A DNA stretch of 64,000 nucleotides from Molanna angustata (GCA_963576475.1 OY754989.1:24628031-24692030), one strand, 5' to 3'. Numbered from the stretch's first letter, positions 24,181 through 34,844 are shown. Made by a program: numbers and translations. Notes: generated by a model not told the origin, from the sequence alone.

Positions 24181-24255
24181 TGGATGGTGGCAGAGCGGTT
24201 AGCACGCTTGGTTTGCAATACAGTGGTCGCGAGTTCGAATCTTGCCACGACTAGT
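24181..24255 (+). mobile_element. SINE family A, head only
   Basis: 'ggtggcagagcggttagcac' and 'ggtcgcgagttcgaatcttg' are the two pol III box regions of the family A head. The body is missing. A piece of element W (ggtgcttccattattttcta) lies just upstream at 24020-24070. A tRNA gene is unlikely because no acceptor-stem pairing is evident. Confidence 0.6.
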
Positions 24256-24346
24256 GAGGTATGGTGGTACAATCAAACTAATTTATAACTTTAATTAATT
24301 ATTGATATGCTAATGTTAGGTACCTTTTTGTAATAAACAACATATG

Positions 24347-25150
24347 TACATACATACATACCATCACGCCATGTCCCTTACGGGGTAGGCAGAGAGAACC
24401 GATCGCCATATCTTTCTATCCTGCTGGCACACATTCTTCGCCTCGTCAACATTCATGCATCGTCTCATACATGTTCGTCTATTGTACACGCTTCTAACAT
24501 TTCCGTCTTTCAGAATATCGTTCACATGGTCGTGCCATCCCTTTCTTGAGCGGCCACGGCCTCTCAATCCAATCCTATCCGCATTGTATATTTTCTTCGT
24601 CAGGCGTTCCTCATTCATTCTACCCATGTGGCCAAACCATCTCAGTGTGTTCACTTTCATTCTATTAATGATATCTTTCTTCATCTTACATTCTTTCCTT
24701 ATGTTCTCATTTCTTACCCTGTCATACATCGTTCTATTGCAGATTCTTCTTAGCGATCTCATTTCAACAGCATTTATTCTGCTTTCGTGCGACTTCTGCC
24801 ATGTCCAGGTTTCACTTGCATACGTCAACGTTGGCACTAAGATAGCGTTATGAATGGCAACTTTGGCAGCCTTTGATATGTTGCGATCATTCATAACTGG
24901 TCTCAGTGCTCCATTCACTCTGTTTCCTGCCATAACTCTTCTTTCGATATCCTTATCAGGTCGTCCATTACGTTGAAACATGCTTCCCAGATACCTATAC
25001 ATACTCGTCGACTTGCTCGAGCCATTCGTTCTCTACTTTTATTTGGCTCGCTGTTCTGCTTTCACTCTTCTCAAACACCATAATCTTTGATTTGCTGGCA
25101 TTCATCCTCAATCCGTTCTCAATGCATCCTTCATATACCATGCTTACAAG
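24347..25150 (-). mobile_element. RTE-like LINE, longest continuous copy
   Basis: Minus-strand frame 24364-25002 encodes about 210 residues: YLGSMFQRNGRPDKDIERRV, then LVPTLTYASETWTWQKSHES, AVEMRSLRRICNRTMYDRV, LRWFGHMGRMNEERLTKK and a final WRSVLSAYPVRDMA. This is the region downstream of the catalytic YxDD box in RTE-type polyproteins. A short extra stretch near 25000 shifts the frame between DEYV and YLGS; the 5' part continues to about 25150 as ...MVFEKSESRTASQIKV.... The 3' end has the (tatg)n tail at 24349-24361. The element is 5'-truncated and dead. Confidence 0.9.
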
Positions 25151-25410
25151 ATACAATATGTAATATGTAATAAACAAAAAGTATATATTTATTTATTTTA
25201 CGGTTAAAAAACCATATACATAAAAAAAATACAAAAATTAAAATACATCATAAGAGGCTGCCTAAAAAAGAAAAAAATATATACATAGACAACAATAAAT
25301 CAAGAAATGAAAGAAATAATGAGAACATAAAGTGAAAATGATTTTTTTTTTCCTTTTATAGAAATCGAAATTCTTTGTCTAATTACAACGCGATACTTCG
25401 TAACGGTCCC

Positions 25411-26209
25411 TTAAGCCGGCCTGACACCAGGTAATATTACAACTCATATTTCAACTCATTGGAATATGAACTGAAAAAATGACATTGTGCCTGACACGAT
25501 ATCATTTAAATGACTTAAAAATGTTATCACTCTTAAAACATTATATTGAAATTACATATTGATATTACAGCAATTATCCCTCTTGACTGTCAAATAACTT
25601 GCATATTTGGTTCATTAATGATTCTCGCTGGTTTTTTTATTACATTTTGAGTTTGATTACCTGTTTCGAAATATTATGAAAATCAAATGAGACGCTCTAG
25701 TAAAAAATGTACGCGATCTTGGTTGGATAGGAGAAAAAAAATCAAGGAGTTTTTTTTTTGCATATTAAACGAAAAACTCTCATTAGAATATCCATTTTCA
25801 AAATGAGATTTTTTGAAAATAAATGGAATGTATTTATGATACTCAAAACTATACATTCAAAGGCCAAATATAATATAGTGACGCGAGAAGCAATATCCTA
25901 AAAAACAGTAGTAAGAACATTTCAAATCATAGCAATTATATCGAAGAACTCCGATGTGCCGATATTTTTTTATAGCTAGGAATATACGTCTGGATCAATC
26001 AAAAATCAAAAAGAATATGAAAAAAATTTTATAAAACATTATGAAATAAAAAAATATTTCTTCCCTTGCATGACGAATGATTATGTAGTAGATAAATAAG
26101 CATAGACAAAAGAGATACCTACACACTTTCAGTTCATATGACTTCAAAAATACTTTTCAACTCATATTCCAGATGAGTTGGAATATTACCTCGTGTCAGG
26201 CGGGCTTTA
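25411..26209. mobile_element. PIF/Harbinger-like MITE
   Basis: Element 25414-26206 (793 bp) flanked by TTA (25411-25413, 26207-26209). The ends, AGCCGGCCTGACACCAGG and reversed AGCCCGCCTGACACGAGG, continue as an inverted repeat through gtaatatt. An inner 'gcctgacacgatatcattta' at 25491 is a further partial copy of the terminal motif. No transposase is seen. Confidence 0.8.
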
Positions 26210-26656
26210 GGTACTACGTTCGCTACCAGCTTCATCATATAGTATTGTCACAACTAAAACTTAACAAATTGTACCACTGATAGAGTTATTTGTCCGTAAA
26301 TAGTTGAGCGGGATGTCGTGTCGTCATTTTGTTTTTCACTAAACAAATGCCGTCCCAATTAAATTAATTAATCTCTATGTGGGGGGACGGTTTAATTGTT
26401 ATTATTATGATAGTGCCTCGCAGAAAGGGACGCAGAGGGCTTAGGCTATAGTGACAGCGTGGATAGTGAATATTGTGATTTTTTTATAAATGTGACTGCT
26501 TTGACAATTTGTCGCAATGATAGAATTAACTGCGTAAGTATCGAGTATTTTTTAATTGAATGTAATCATTTTTTGTCTGTGTGTTGGTCTCGTAAAAATA
26601 ATAACTATCGAAATTCTAGACTGTTTAAATAATTGTTTTTTTTTTATTTAACTAAA
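26210..26656. other. Unassigned DNA
   Basis: About 450 bp with no gene or repeat recognised. It includes a G-run (ggggggacgg at 26381) and a short segment 'gtgcctcgcagaaagggacg' that looks like repeat debris. Confidence 0.4.
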
Positions 26657-26903
26657 AAAAAATATACATGGGTGCAAGAGATGCAGTGAATAGCAGAGGT
26701 CCCCCAGAAAGGGATGACATGACCATGTGAATGATATTTTGAAAGAAGGAAACATAAAAAGTTTGAACAATCGACGAGCATGTATGAGACGATGCATGGA
26801 TGTAAAGGAAGCCAGAAATGTGTGCAAAAATAGAGAAGTATGGCGCTCGATTCTCTCTGCTTACCCCGTAGGGACATGGCATGATGGTATGTATGTATGT
26901 CTA
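26657..26903 (+). mobile_element. RTE-like LINE, 3' fragment
   Basis: Reads ...MNDILKEGNIKSLNNRRACM..., ...VKEARNVCKNREVWRSILSA... and ends in a (tatg)n tail at about 26886-26903. It is closest to the copy at 41749-42439 (same KEARNVCKNREVWRS). Confidence 0.85.
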
Positions 26904-27329
26904 CGGCATAAATTGCTCTTTACAAATATACATTATAAAAAATACACATAGAATAAAAAACAATGATAAATTTTGTAGAAAGGAAATTCTTACTAATATT
27001 AATTATAATCAAAAAAAAAGTCTATAAAAACAATATGACAAGAAAGCAAACAATAATATATAATTGAATTCAAATGCATGATATTACTGTACAATGTACA
27101 ACTGTCTTATGGGTAATTGTTTTCAAGTACTGCCCCTCGCCGATCGTAATAATTTTTATATCAATAGATAGATAAACGCGTATATATCACGGGAAAAATA
27201 AAAACTTTTGGCGATAAGACTTTAAAAAATTATAAAAAATAAAATAAAATTGCGAGAAATGTATAAAGGAATCCATAATAAAAATGGTTGGTTTCCTGAC
27301 TCTACTCTAGTTTCCGAAATTCACCACCA
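26904..27329. other. AT-rich DNA, nothing recognised
   Basis: No open frame, repeat or RNA gene could be supported here. Confidence 0.4.
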
Positions 27330-28085
27330 GACTTAAACATATATCTCAAAAACTATAAAAGCTAGAACGCTGAAAATTGGTATAAATATAGACTAAAAAA
27401 TCTTTAATTTATTTTTTCGATAAAAAATCCAGAGAATCCCAAACATTTTTTTATTTTATTTAATTTATATTAAACTTATGTGTTTAACTGCCTATATTTC
27501 CATTTTTTTTTATTTCAAAAAAAGCCGAAACACCCCAATTAGATAATTTAATTTTCTATAAAAAATATTAACATTGTAGTTGTATATCTCAATCTTTTTT
27601 AACAATTTTTATAAAAATTGAATATATACACAATATTTACGGGGACTCAATAGTTTGAAATTTAATCTCCAAACATTCATACATACCATCATGCTGTTTT
27701 CATATTCTTGGTAGGAAAAAAAGACTGAGCTCCATACTACCTATATTGACATACATACCTACATGTTTTATATAGAAAACAAAATATCTTAAAATGTTTA
27801 TAAATTTGTGTTTAAGTGTTTATAGTTTGGTACGTTTTCTTCAATTTTTTTTTAATGAATATGTCTTTGTTAAAGAAGTAAGTACATATACATCTTCCTA
27901 CGTTCCCTAAAATAAGCAAATAAATGCTTGTGCTATAGGTGAACGAAATCGGTCGAGGCAGGATTCGAACTCGCGATCAATGGATTACTAACCCAGCGCG
28001 TTAACCGCTCTGCCATCGACCCATCTGAATTATACATACTATCGCCATCGACAGTTGGATCTCATGTGTAACATACAACTAGTGA
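27330..28085 (-). repeat. Repeat family Y, copy carrying a SINE
   Basis: Collinear with 21430-22085 (aactataaaagctagaacgc, gggactcaatagtttgaaat, taccatcatgctgttttcat, tcgccatcgacagttggatc). It is interrupted after ttcaatt by SINE family A at 27845-28026. The uninterrupted reference is 22045-22065. Confidence 0.8.
27845..28026 (-). mobile_element. tRNA-derived SINE, family A
   Basis: Near-identical to 22411-22588, with head gggtcgatggcagagcgg on the minus strand and the poly-A end as a T-run at 27845-27853. Comparison with the empty family Y copy shows a duplicated 'aatt' at the insertion point; a longer duplication cannot be shown. Confidence 0.85.
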
Positions 28086-28134
28086 TATTAAAATTATTAC
28101 GATCGGTCAGGAACAGTACTTGTAAACAATTAAG

Positions 28135-28595
28135 GTCGAATATATTATTCTGTACAATTGTCGAATGTATTATTCTGTACCACTGTCGAATGTATTATTC
28201 TGTACAACTGTCGAATGTATTATTCTGTACAACTGTCGAATGTATTATTCTGTACAACTGTCGAATGTATTATTCTGTACAACTGTCGAATGTATTATTC
28301 TGTACAACTGTCGAATGTATTATTCTGTACAACTGTCGAATGTATTATTTTGTACAACTGTCGAATGTATTATTCTGTACAACTGTCGAATGTATTATTC
28401 TGTACAACTGTCGAATGTATTATTCTGTACAACTGTCGAATGTATTATTCTGTACAACTGTCGAATGTATTATTTTGTACAACTGTCGAATGTATTATTC
28501 TGTACAACTGTCGAATGTATTATTCTGTACAACTGTCGAATGTATTATTCTGTACAACTGTCGAATGTATTATTCTGTACAACTGTCGAATGTAT
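28135..28595 (+). repeat. 25-bp minisatellite, about 18 copies
   Basis: Unit tgtacaactgtcgaatgtat plus tattc, period exactly 25 bp, almost perfectly homogeneous with a few C/T changes (for example at 28349 and 28474). All three + frames stay open because 25 is one more than a multiple of three; the predicted peptides (CIILYNCRMYYSVQLSNVLF) are an artefact of the array and not a protein. Confidence 0.95.
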
Positions 28596-28722
28596 GTCAA
28601 ACGCACCTTTTCATATAGAGAATCTTCCAAGTAATTTCATTATTATTAACTCACCAATACATATATTGCACCACCTTGGAAACCAATATATGTAGTGCAG
28701 TTGATATATTTAATGTACACAC

Positions 28723-29060
28723 TACCCCGTATTCAGTAACTATTGGAACTAAATTAGGAATGTTCTAAAATAAATTGTAGATTTTCGATTTACGTTCTTA
28801 TTTCAGCTTTATAAAATATCATCTTGGACTAAATGAAATACGAACGTACCTATTTTGGTCGGAAATTATGAAATTTTCATAAGTATTCAAAATACGTCTA
28901 ATTCAGTTACTTTTTAAGAACGTTCCGGCCAATATACGTACGTTCCTATTCCATTTAGTCCAAGTTTATATTTTATAACTCTAAAATTAGACCGTCGATC
29001 TAAAATCTACAATTTTAATATGTTCCTATTTTAGTTACAATAGTTACTGAATACGGGGTA
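28723..29060. mobile_element. TA-flanked palindromic MITE
   Basis: A 334-bp element (28725-29058) with a TA on each side. The ends are CCCCGTATTCAGTAACTATT in inverted orientation, and the similarity continues inward through tccatttagtccaag / cttggactaaatgaa. A TA duplication and this architecture fit a Tc1/mariner-type MITE; no transposase is present. Confidence 0.85.
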
Positions 29061-29684
29061 CTATAGATGATTTCAAAAGGATGCTTAGCGCAAATTATAT
29101 TTTTTGATTTTTGATTTGTTTATTTTCTGGTTTAAAAAAGAATCTGTAATAATGTTATTTATTAATATTTATTTATTTAATACAATACACGGCATAAGCC
29201 ATTTACATGTTACATAGAATTACTTTTTTTTTTAAATTAACAACATTATATATTAAAAAGAAAAAAAAACAGAATTAACAAGAAATTTCATTTAAAAATT
29301 AACAATTAACAATACTGGTCGAATATATAAAAAATACAGAAACAACAATTAATTGACTAAACAAAATTTAAAAAAATATTATTTTCTTTTTCTTTTTGTG
29401 TGTAGTTATATTATTTTATATTGTCCTTTCTTTTACTACTTTTTATTGTTTGTTTTATTGATTTGTTTGCACTTATTGTTGTTTTGTTGTGTCTACATTG
29501 TTATTATTTATCTTGTCTTTTATTTTAAATGTCCTATTAAGGGCGTACATATATATAATAAATTATATATCTTAATATATTTGTATAATGTATTTGATAA
29601 ATTATTACATAAATACAAAATGAATAACAAAATATTATACATACACGTCACGTCATTCTCACATTGCATTGTTTATATTTACAG
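29061..29684. other. AT-rich intron end with a LINE tail
   Basis: A minus-strand LINE tail is visible at 29158-29300 (atttatttaatacaatacac, ggcataagccatttacatg). From 29353 the frame of the next exon happens to stay open, but composition and the acceptor at 29684 place the true exon start at 29685. Confidence 0.55.
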
Positions 29685-30399
29685 CGGGCATGATCCTCCG
29701 CCACCTCCTTCCCCAACACCACACCGCCCCGCCATACATACAGTAACGCCATCTGCGGCAGAGTGGCGAACTATCTCCGTGGGCGAGGCGCTCAAACACA
29801 ACAATACTCAGACAGTCACACGAGCGGCGTCAGCGGCGGACCGCGCGTGCGCACCTCACACCGCCGCCATGGAGGCATCTATAGCACCCCAACCTCCCCC
29901 AGTCAAACCATCGCGCAGCCGCATCGGCGGTTTCCTCTCGCGCTTCGCCAACTTCCGCTTCTCGTCGAGAAAACACAAAAAGCCGGCGCCGGCCGAACCC
30001 AACAATGCGTCCTCCGCAACCCGCGCAGCACCACCAGCGCCCGTTCACCAGCAAAACGCCGGCGTGAAGGGCGACGAGATTGCGACCGGCGGTAATGTGG
30101 GCACCGACGCCAACAACTTCGTCTACATACCGCTGAAGCCGGCTTCGGGGCGCCCGCCCCTCCCGCCCGGCCGCGCGCCCCGAAGTCCCTCGACGCCGAC
30201 GGAGCCCCCTAAACCGGCCGAGTCTCCGGGACCCGGCCTCCTGGAGACGGACCTCGACACGGAGACGACGAGGAGGGTGCTGCTGGTAGGAGGGGCCAGG
30301 GCCAGGAGCCTGCTGCAGATACCGCCCCCCACTCCGGTGGCGAGGTCTCACAAGTCTATGGAGTACCTTCTAGACAAGGATAACTTGATATGCGTTGAG
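29685..30399 (+). CDS. Internal exon of the unidentified host gene (Pro-rich)
   Basis: A 715-nt exon with acceptor cattgtttatatttacag ending at 29684 and donor GAG|gtcagt at 30400. The first base completes the codon left open by the exon ending at 11767 (AG|C = Ser); 238 codons follow and the exon ends in phase 0. The product begins GHDPPPPPSPTPHRP, has SVGEALKHNN, a basic block SRIGGFLSRFANFRFSSRKH that could bind membranes or nucleic acid, long Pro/Ala-rich linkers, and ends SHKSMEYLLDKDNLICVE. GC content is very high compared with its surroundings. The chain is probably mostly disordered and proline-rich, with possible SH3/WW ligands (inference). The following exon is not visible in this window. 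I do not recognise the family. Confidence 0.85.
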
Positions 30400-31288
30400 G
30401 TCAGTCATTATTTATTTACTTTTTTATATTAAATTAAATTATATATACTGTCCATTATTTACAAAATTTTATTTTACAAAAAATCTCTGCTCACATATAT
30501 AATTAACAGATATCAAACGAATTATTCTTTTTTCATTTCATTTATAGGAAGGAATGTGTTTGGGAGACCATATTTGTGTCTTTTTTTACTGTACCTAATG
30601 TTGTTTGTTATTTTTTTTTTAATATACCTACTTAGATATTGTCTCTGAATCATTATTTTTTTTTTGTAATATTTTGTTTTGTATTATCTTTTCATTAAAA
30701 AAAAGTGGAACGTCAAAAGTGTTATGTGACAAAATATATTTAAATTCTATTTTTTTTAAATTTTATTTAAACAGTTTGTCAACAGCTATGATAATTTTTA
30801 CCAATAAACATTTGATATTTAAATAAAGCCAATTATTGATGAATATTATTGAATTAAACTATACACTAGTTAAGATTAGGTAGGTACTAAAGTTTTTTTT
30901 AATATACATAATTAAACTGCTCACAAACAACACTAGGTAAAAAAAATACAATGAATAAGCTTAATACCTATATAATTGTTACAACTATCCCTACCTAGTG
31001 TCAATTACTTGTGGCAAACCAATTCATATAAGTACCTAATAACATACTGGGATGTGTTGTGATGTGTAGTGGGTGAAAGTGTGTAATGAGGTGTTATCTT
31101 GTTAAGCTGATTTTAAATTGAACAGTAAGTTTTTATATTGATAAGGCGAGTTATGGAAAATATCTACGTAGTTGTAGGGTACCTTTGATGCTTATTGTAA
31201 GTGGTGAGGATTCTGTTTATTGTATGGTGAGTTAGTTCTATAGCAATAATTAAAAATAATCTAAAGTAATAAAGCAATCAAAATGTTA

Positions 31289-31327
<39 letters not shown>

Positions 31328-31507
31328 TCTCACGCCTTCTGAAAAACCAAGAGCATCTAAAAATCTAATTTATGTGCGAACATGTACCAGTATACCTGAT
31401 GCAGTGTCACGCTAAAAATAATGCGATAAAAATGCTGCATTTTAAAAATATTTCAATAATTATTTTTTTCATACAAAATTTTCCAAACCATATCTTTCAA
31501 AAAAGTG
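30400..31507. other. AT-rich intron DNA
   Basis: Intron sequence after the donor at 30400. It holds a (gt)n microsatellite at 31291-31324 and no recognisable gene. 'aaataaagccaattattgat' near 30822 may be a retroelement tail. Confidence 0.5.
31291..31324 (+). repeat. (GT)n microsatellite
   Basis: About 15 dinucleotide units, beginning with gtctgtgtgtgtgtg. Confidence 0.95.
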
Positions 31508-31758
31508 TAGGGGAAAAGGGGGTAATGGGAGTCACTTAAGCAAGATATAGAATAAAACACACAATTTTTACATTATCTTTATTTTAATCAACTTTTAAGG
31601 TATTTTAATCGTTACACTATCAGTCTCAGACAGTTTCATTACCTTTGGAATCATGTATTAATTAACATTAAACTTAAAAAAAAAAACATCTTTGACCACC
31701 ATTGTCCATATCTGAGGGTAATTATAGTCACTATGGGGACAATGAGAGTCAGCCCAGC

Positions 31759-33651
31759 CTAACAATTGTCACATATGTAATCTTTTGGCGAGTCCCATCC
31801 TGTGCAACTAGCGTGTGCCCACAAGCCACAAGAAGTGCATCTGTACCATAACTCATTGTTGCGACCAAATTCATCACATACCAAACATTTATTCAAATCG
31901 TCGTCTTCATCATCGTCACATATCTGATTAAGACTAATATCTGATTCTGAAGAAGTGTTTAGATCTTGAAGTACACGCCTTTTGGCCTTATTCGCAATTT
32001 CTTTCTTAGGTTTCTGCTTCTTGCTAGCTTTCGGCAGAAGGTTTTTTGCTTTTGAGGCTCTCGATGCTTTCTTATTTTCTTTTTCAACAAGGCTATCTTT
32101 AACGGGTGTTGATGTCATAATTTTTGCGTGTTGCTTCATTCGTCCTTTTCTTATGGGCTTTTCAGGAATAATTTTGATAGGCAATGGAAGCAGATCTTCA
32201 ATATTGGAATTCAATATTCCAGGAGCTAACGTTGCTGATGAAGTCGATGGTATTGAATCAACTACTATGGATGATATTGATGGCATATGATGTATTTCTG
32301 CAGACGATGCAGATGATGTTAAATTCGTTGTAACCGATGAATTACACGGCATTGGATGTGTTGTTGCAGATGATGTAGATGGTATTGGATCTGTTGGAGA
32401 AGATGTAGATGGAATGACGATTGAGGTATCTTGAATAATTACTTCAGGTTGGGTTAAGACTTCAGCTGCGATAAAATCTTCTTCAGAAAAAATATTCGGA
32501 TTATATGGGACAATACCTGATGCCCGAAATCCTGATTCACCTTTATTTATAGATGCCACGGTAGAATATGCTCTATTTAAAATAGCCGCCACGTCGTATG
32601 GAGCTATTTTCTCTGCAAGGCGATTTTTTAAAAATAAATCGCACTCCTTTTTGTAAATAGCTTTAAGAGGACCAAAAAATGTGAGATCTAATGGCTGCAT
32701 CCTGTGGGATGTATGTGGAGGCAGTGACAGCATATGTATATTATTTTGTTTACAAAAATCATAAATCATCAAAGAAGTATGACTGGCGTGATTGTCAAGT
32801 ATTAATAAAACAGGCGCCTGTGACGATAGCTTGGTATACATGGCAAAGTGTTGCAGCCATTCAAAGAATAGATGTTCATTAATCCACCCATTATCTGAAC
32901 ATTTGTATATAGCTCCTGCAGGACCGTCTTTCTCAAGCTGAGGAGTCATTCTTTTTCTCGGAAAGATGAACATTGGTGGGACAAAACTACCAGCAGCGCT
33001 CATGGCACACAAGAGTGTAATATTTTTTCCTCTTTCCCAACTTGTTATGGAGCCAACTCTTTTCATGCCTTTGGGAGCTAATATTTTTCCAGGATCTTGC
33101 ACTGTGGAAATGCCTGTCTCGTCGCAGTTATAAATATTAGTAGGAGTAAATTTATATTTGTCCATTAGATCTCCTAATAATCTGTGGAACAGTTGGACTT
33201 CTTCTTTATTGAAAGCCGTTATTCTGTTGATACTTGTAGCTTCGGGTTTCCGAACAGAGATGCTATTTCTTTTTAAAAAGCCATCTAGCCAATCGTGTCC
33301 AGCCATTTTGGCACTCTTGTCAAAATTGTGTGAAACTTTAAGCTCTTCTGCATACTGGTATGCTGCTTTCCTTATTTGAATCGCTGTGACTCCATAAAAA
33401 ATAGAAGATAAGTATTTTATCCGGTTTGACAAAACCTTTTCTACATCTGCTGTGAATACAGGAAGTCGTCCGAGACGTGGTTCCGATGAATTGTTCTTCT
33501 TTAACCGCTTTTGGAGACTTGAAAAAGGTATATTCATGGCTTTAGCAGCACTTCTCATAGAGTGGCCTTGACTCATGAGAGCCCCAGCTTTTGACAGTGT
33601 TTCAGATGACCACTGAGCCTTATTTGTGGACCTGTGACGTATTTTCGGCAT
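31759..33651 (-). CDS. Pogo-like DDE transposase with C-terminal PHD-type finger
   Basis: A 630-residue protein that would cut and paste the surrounding element. Residues about 12-52 form a Psq/CENP-B-like helix-turn-helix (GHSMRSAAKAMNIPFSSLQK). About 65-140 resembles the second CENP-B-type DNA-binding helix region (GHDWLDGFLKRNS). The DDE_1 catalytic core runs from about 165 to 390: D177 in NCDETG, D286 in LILDNHASH and D322 in MQPLDLTFFGP, with 35 residues between the last two (DD35D), a pogo-group spacing. A Ser/Thr/Pro-rich linker and a Lys-rich basic stretch follow. Residues 589-630 carry C-x2-C-x12-C-x2-C-x4-H-x2-C-x10-C-x2-C, a PHD-type zinc finger. The frame is uninterrupted with all three acidic residues present. 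Start M at 33651 is the first ATG before the HTH. Domestication is unlikely, given the intact inverted repeats and TA duplication. Confidence 0.93.
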   Translation of the reverse strand: MPKIRHRSTNKAQWSSETLSKAGALMSQGHSMRSAAKAMNIPFSSLQKRLKKNNSSEPRLGRLPVFTADVEKVLSNRIKYLSSIFYGVTAIQIRKAAYQYAEELKVSHNFDKSAKMAGHDWLDGFLKRNSISVRKPEATSINRITAFNKEEVQLFHRLLGDLMDKYKFTPTNIYNCDETGISTVQDPGKILAPKGMKRVGSITSWERGKNITLLCAMSAAGSFVPPMFIFPRKRMTPQLEKDGPAGAIYKCSDNGWINEHLFFEWLQHFAMYTKLSSQAPVLLILDNHASHTSLMIYDFCKQNNIHMLSLPPHTSHRMQPLDLTFFGPLKAIYKKECDLFLKNRLAEKIAPYDVAAILNRAYSTVASINKGESGFRASGIVPYNPNIFSEEDFIAAEVLTQPEVIIQDTSIVIPSTSSPTDPIPSTSSATTHPMPCNSSVTTNLTSSASSAEIHHMPSISSIVVDSIPSTSSATLAPGILNSNIEDLLPLPIKIIPEKPIRKGRMKQHAKIMTSTPVKDSLVEKENKKASRASKAKNLLPKASKKQKPKKEIANKAKRRVLQDLNTSSESDISLNQICDDDEDDDLNKCLVCDEFGRNNELWYRCTSCGLWAHASCTGWDSPKDYICDNC

Positions 33652-33703
33652 TTCTGGAATAGTAATTAATGAGAATTATTTTTTTAGGTATGTTACAATG
33701 ATT

Positions 33704-33735
33704 GCGGGCAATGGGAGTCAACTCTCATTGCCCGC
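33704..33735. promoter_or_regulatory. Subterminal palindrome upstream of the transposase start
   Basis: GCGGGCAATGGGAGT and, after two bases, ACTCTCATTGCCCGC form a 15-bp inverted pair with one mismatch. It repeats the terminal motif of the pogo-like element and lies about 50 bp before the transposase ATG. It may be a transposase binding site that also controls transcription (inference). Confidence 0.55.
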
Positions 33736-34125
33736 ACTACAGTGACTCTTATTACCCGATCGTACTAAATGTGTGAAAATTCAAAATAAAACTTTAATTT
33801 GCTATTAAAATACCGGAACTGTTTTATAAATCGATAATATAAGCTTAAAGACACACAATAATCTACTCTAAGTATTTAAATTTTATGTTTTGATGTACTT
33901 ACCGCTTATTTTGTGCACTTGTAAAATTACATCAAATGAGCGCGAAACTGCTTAGCGGCCTTCCCGTGCAAACGATGGACGCGTACTGAACGGTCGAGCG
34001 AGGGGCCGCGAGTTGTCACTTAACGAGTCTTTATGGACGATATTCGTTTGTTTAGCTACTTTCGTCTATGAACTAGAACGCTGACCACCATTGCCCTCTG
34101 ACTCTCATTGCCCCTTTTTCCCCTA

Positions 34126-34844
34126 CTTTTTGCACGCAAATATCTGTTAATTTAAAAGTTAGAAGTACGTATTTACATGAATAAAATATATTTTCAAGTA
34201 TAACTTAGCTTTTAAGTGAAAAACATGTTGAATATTTTGTCTAATTATAATGTTTAACTTATTTTTAAAGTAAGCGTTTTGTACAAATGTACATATAACC
34301 CCGCCATTTTAATATCTTTTCATACGATATTTAATTTTCCTACCGAATGAATATGTTCTTTAAAATAATATACCTTTGAAATAAATGTGATTATGAAATA
34401 ATAAAATGAAACACAAGACTCTATAGCAAGTTTTATGACATATATTGTAAAAGTCTGTTAATTATTAGTAAAGATATAGGCATAATAAAATTGCATAATT
34501 TGTATATAATATTTGATATTTTGGACAATTATTGATTTTCGTTTTTGTGGCTTCGAACAAACCAATGTAGGTACCTACCTACATATTCAAAAAACGTATC
34601 CGAACCATTTCATATTTCTTACGTGTTCGAATTGGTTACTATGGTTACAAAAAGAATGTAATATTCAAATAATTTTTTTTATGAATCGAATTTATTTAGA
34701 AGACTGTTGTAGGTAGGTACCTACCTAATACTATTTACATACTAATCAACAATATACTGATTTCCTATAGGAAAATTATTTTATTTATTTATTAATAAAC
34801 CGTTTGTCCGATTACAATGAAACTTTGGTGAATTGTCGAGCGTA
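34126..34844. other. AT-rich DNA, nothing recognised
   Basis: No open frame or repeat could be supported. The right flank of the pogo element joins the left flank (aaaagtg|ctttttgc) when the element and one TA are removed. Confidence 0.45.

Larger units (their letters stand above)
11768..29684 (+). other. Long host-gene intron (17.9 kb)
   Basis: Phase-2 intron joining AG at 11767 to C at 29685, which recreates a Ser codon. It contains almost only transposons and tandem repeats, listed separately. I saw no additional open, GC-rich segment with splice signals, but a very short exon could be missed. Confidence 0.65.
31508..34125 (-). mobile_element. Complete pogo-like DNA transposon
   Basis: Element 31510-34123 (2,614 bp) flanked by TA (31508-31509, 34124-34125). 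Terminal inverted repeats of at least 26 bp begin ggggaaaa and differ at three positions (left ggggaaaagggggtaatggg, right reversed ggggaaaaaggggcaatgag). Copies of a gcaatgggagtca-like motif recur inside both ends (31710-31752, 33704-33758), probably transposase-binding subterminal sites (inference). It encodes one long uninterrupted transposase on the minus strand. Intact ends, TSD and ORF indicate a young, potentially autonomous insertion. Confidence 0.95.

Noticed and set aside
28055..28695. Three overlapping long + frames (CIILYNCRMYYSVQLSNVLF repeats)
   Set aside because: Entirely produced by a 25-bp minisatellite read in all phases; no splice or codon-use evidence.
31759..33651. Domesticated pogo-derived host gene
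   Set aside because: Intact inverted repeats and TA duplication around it point to an ordinary, recently mobile transposon.
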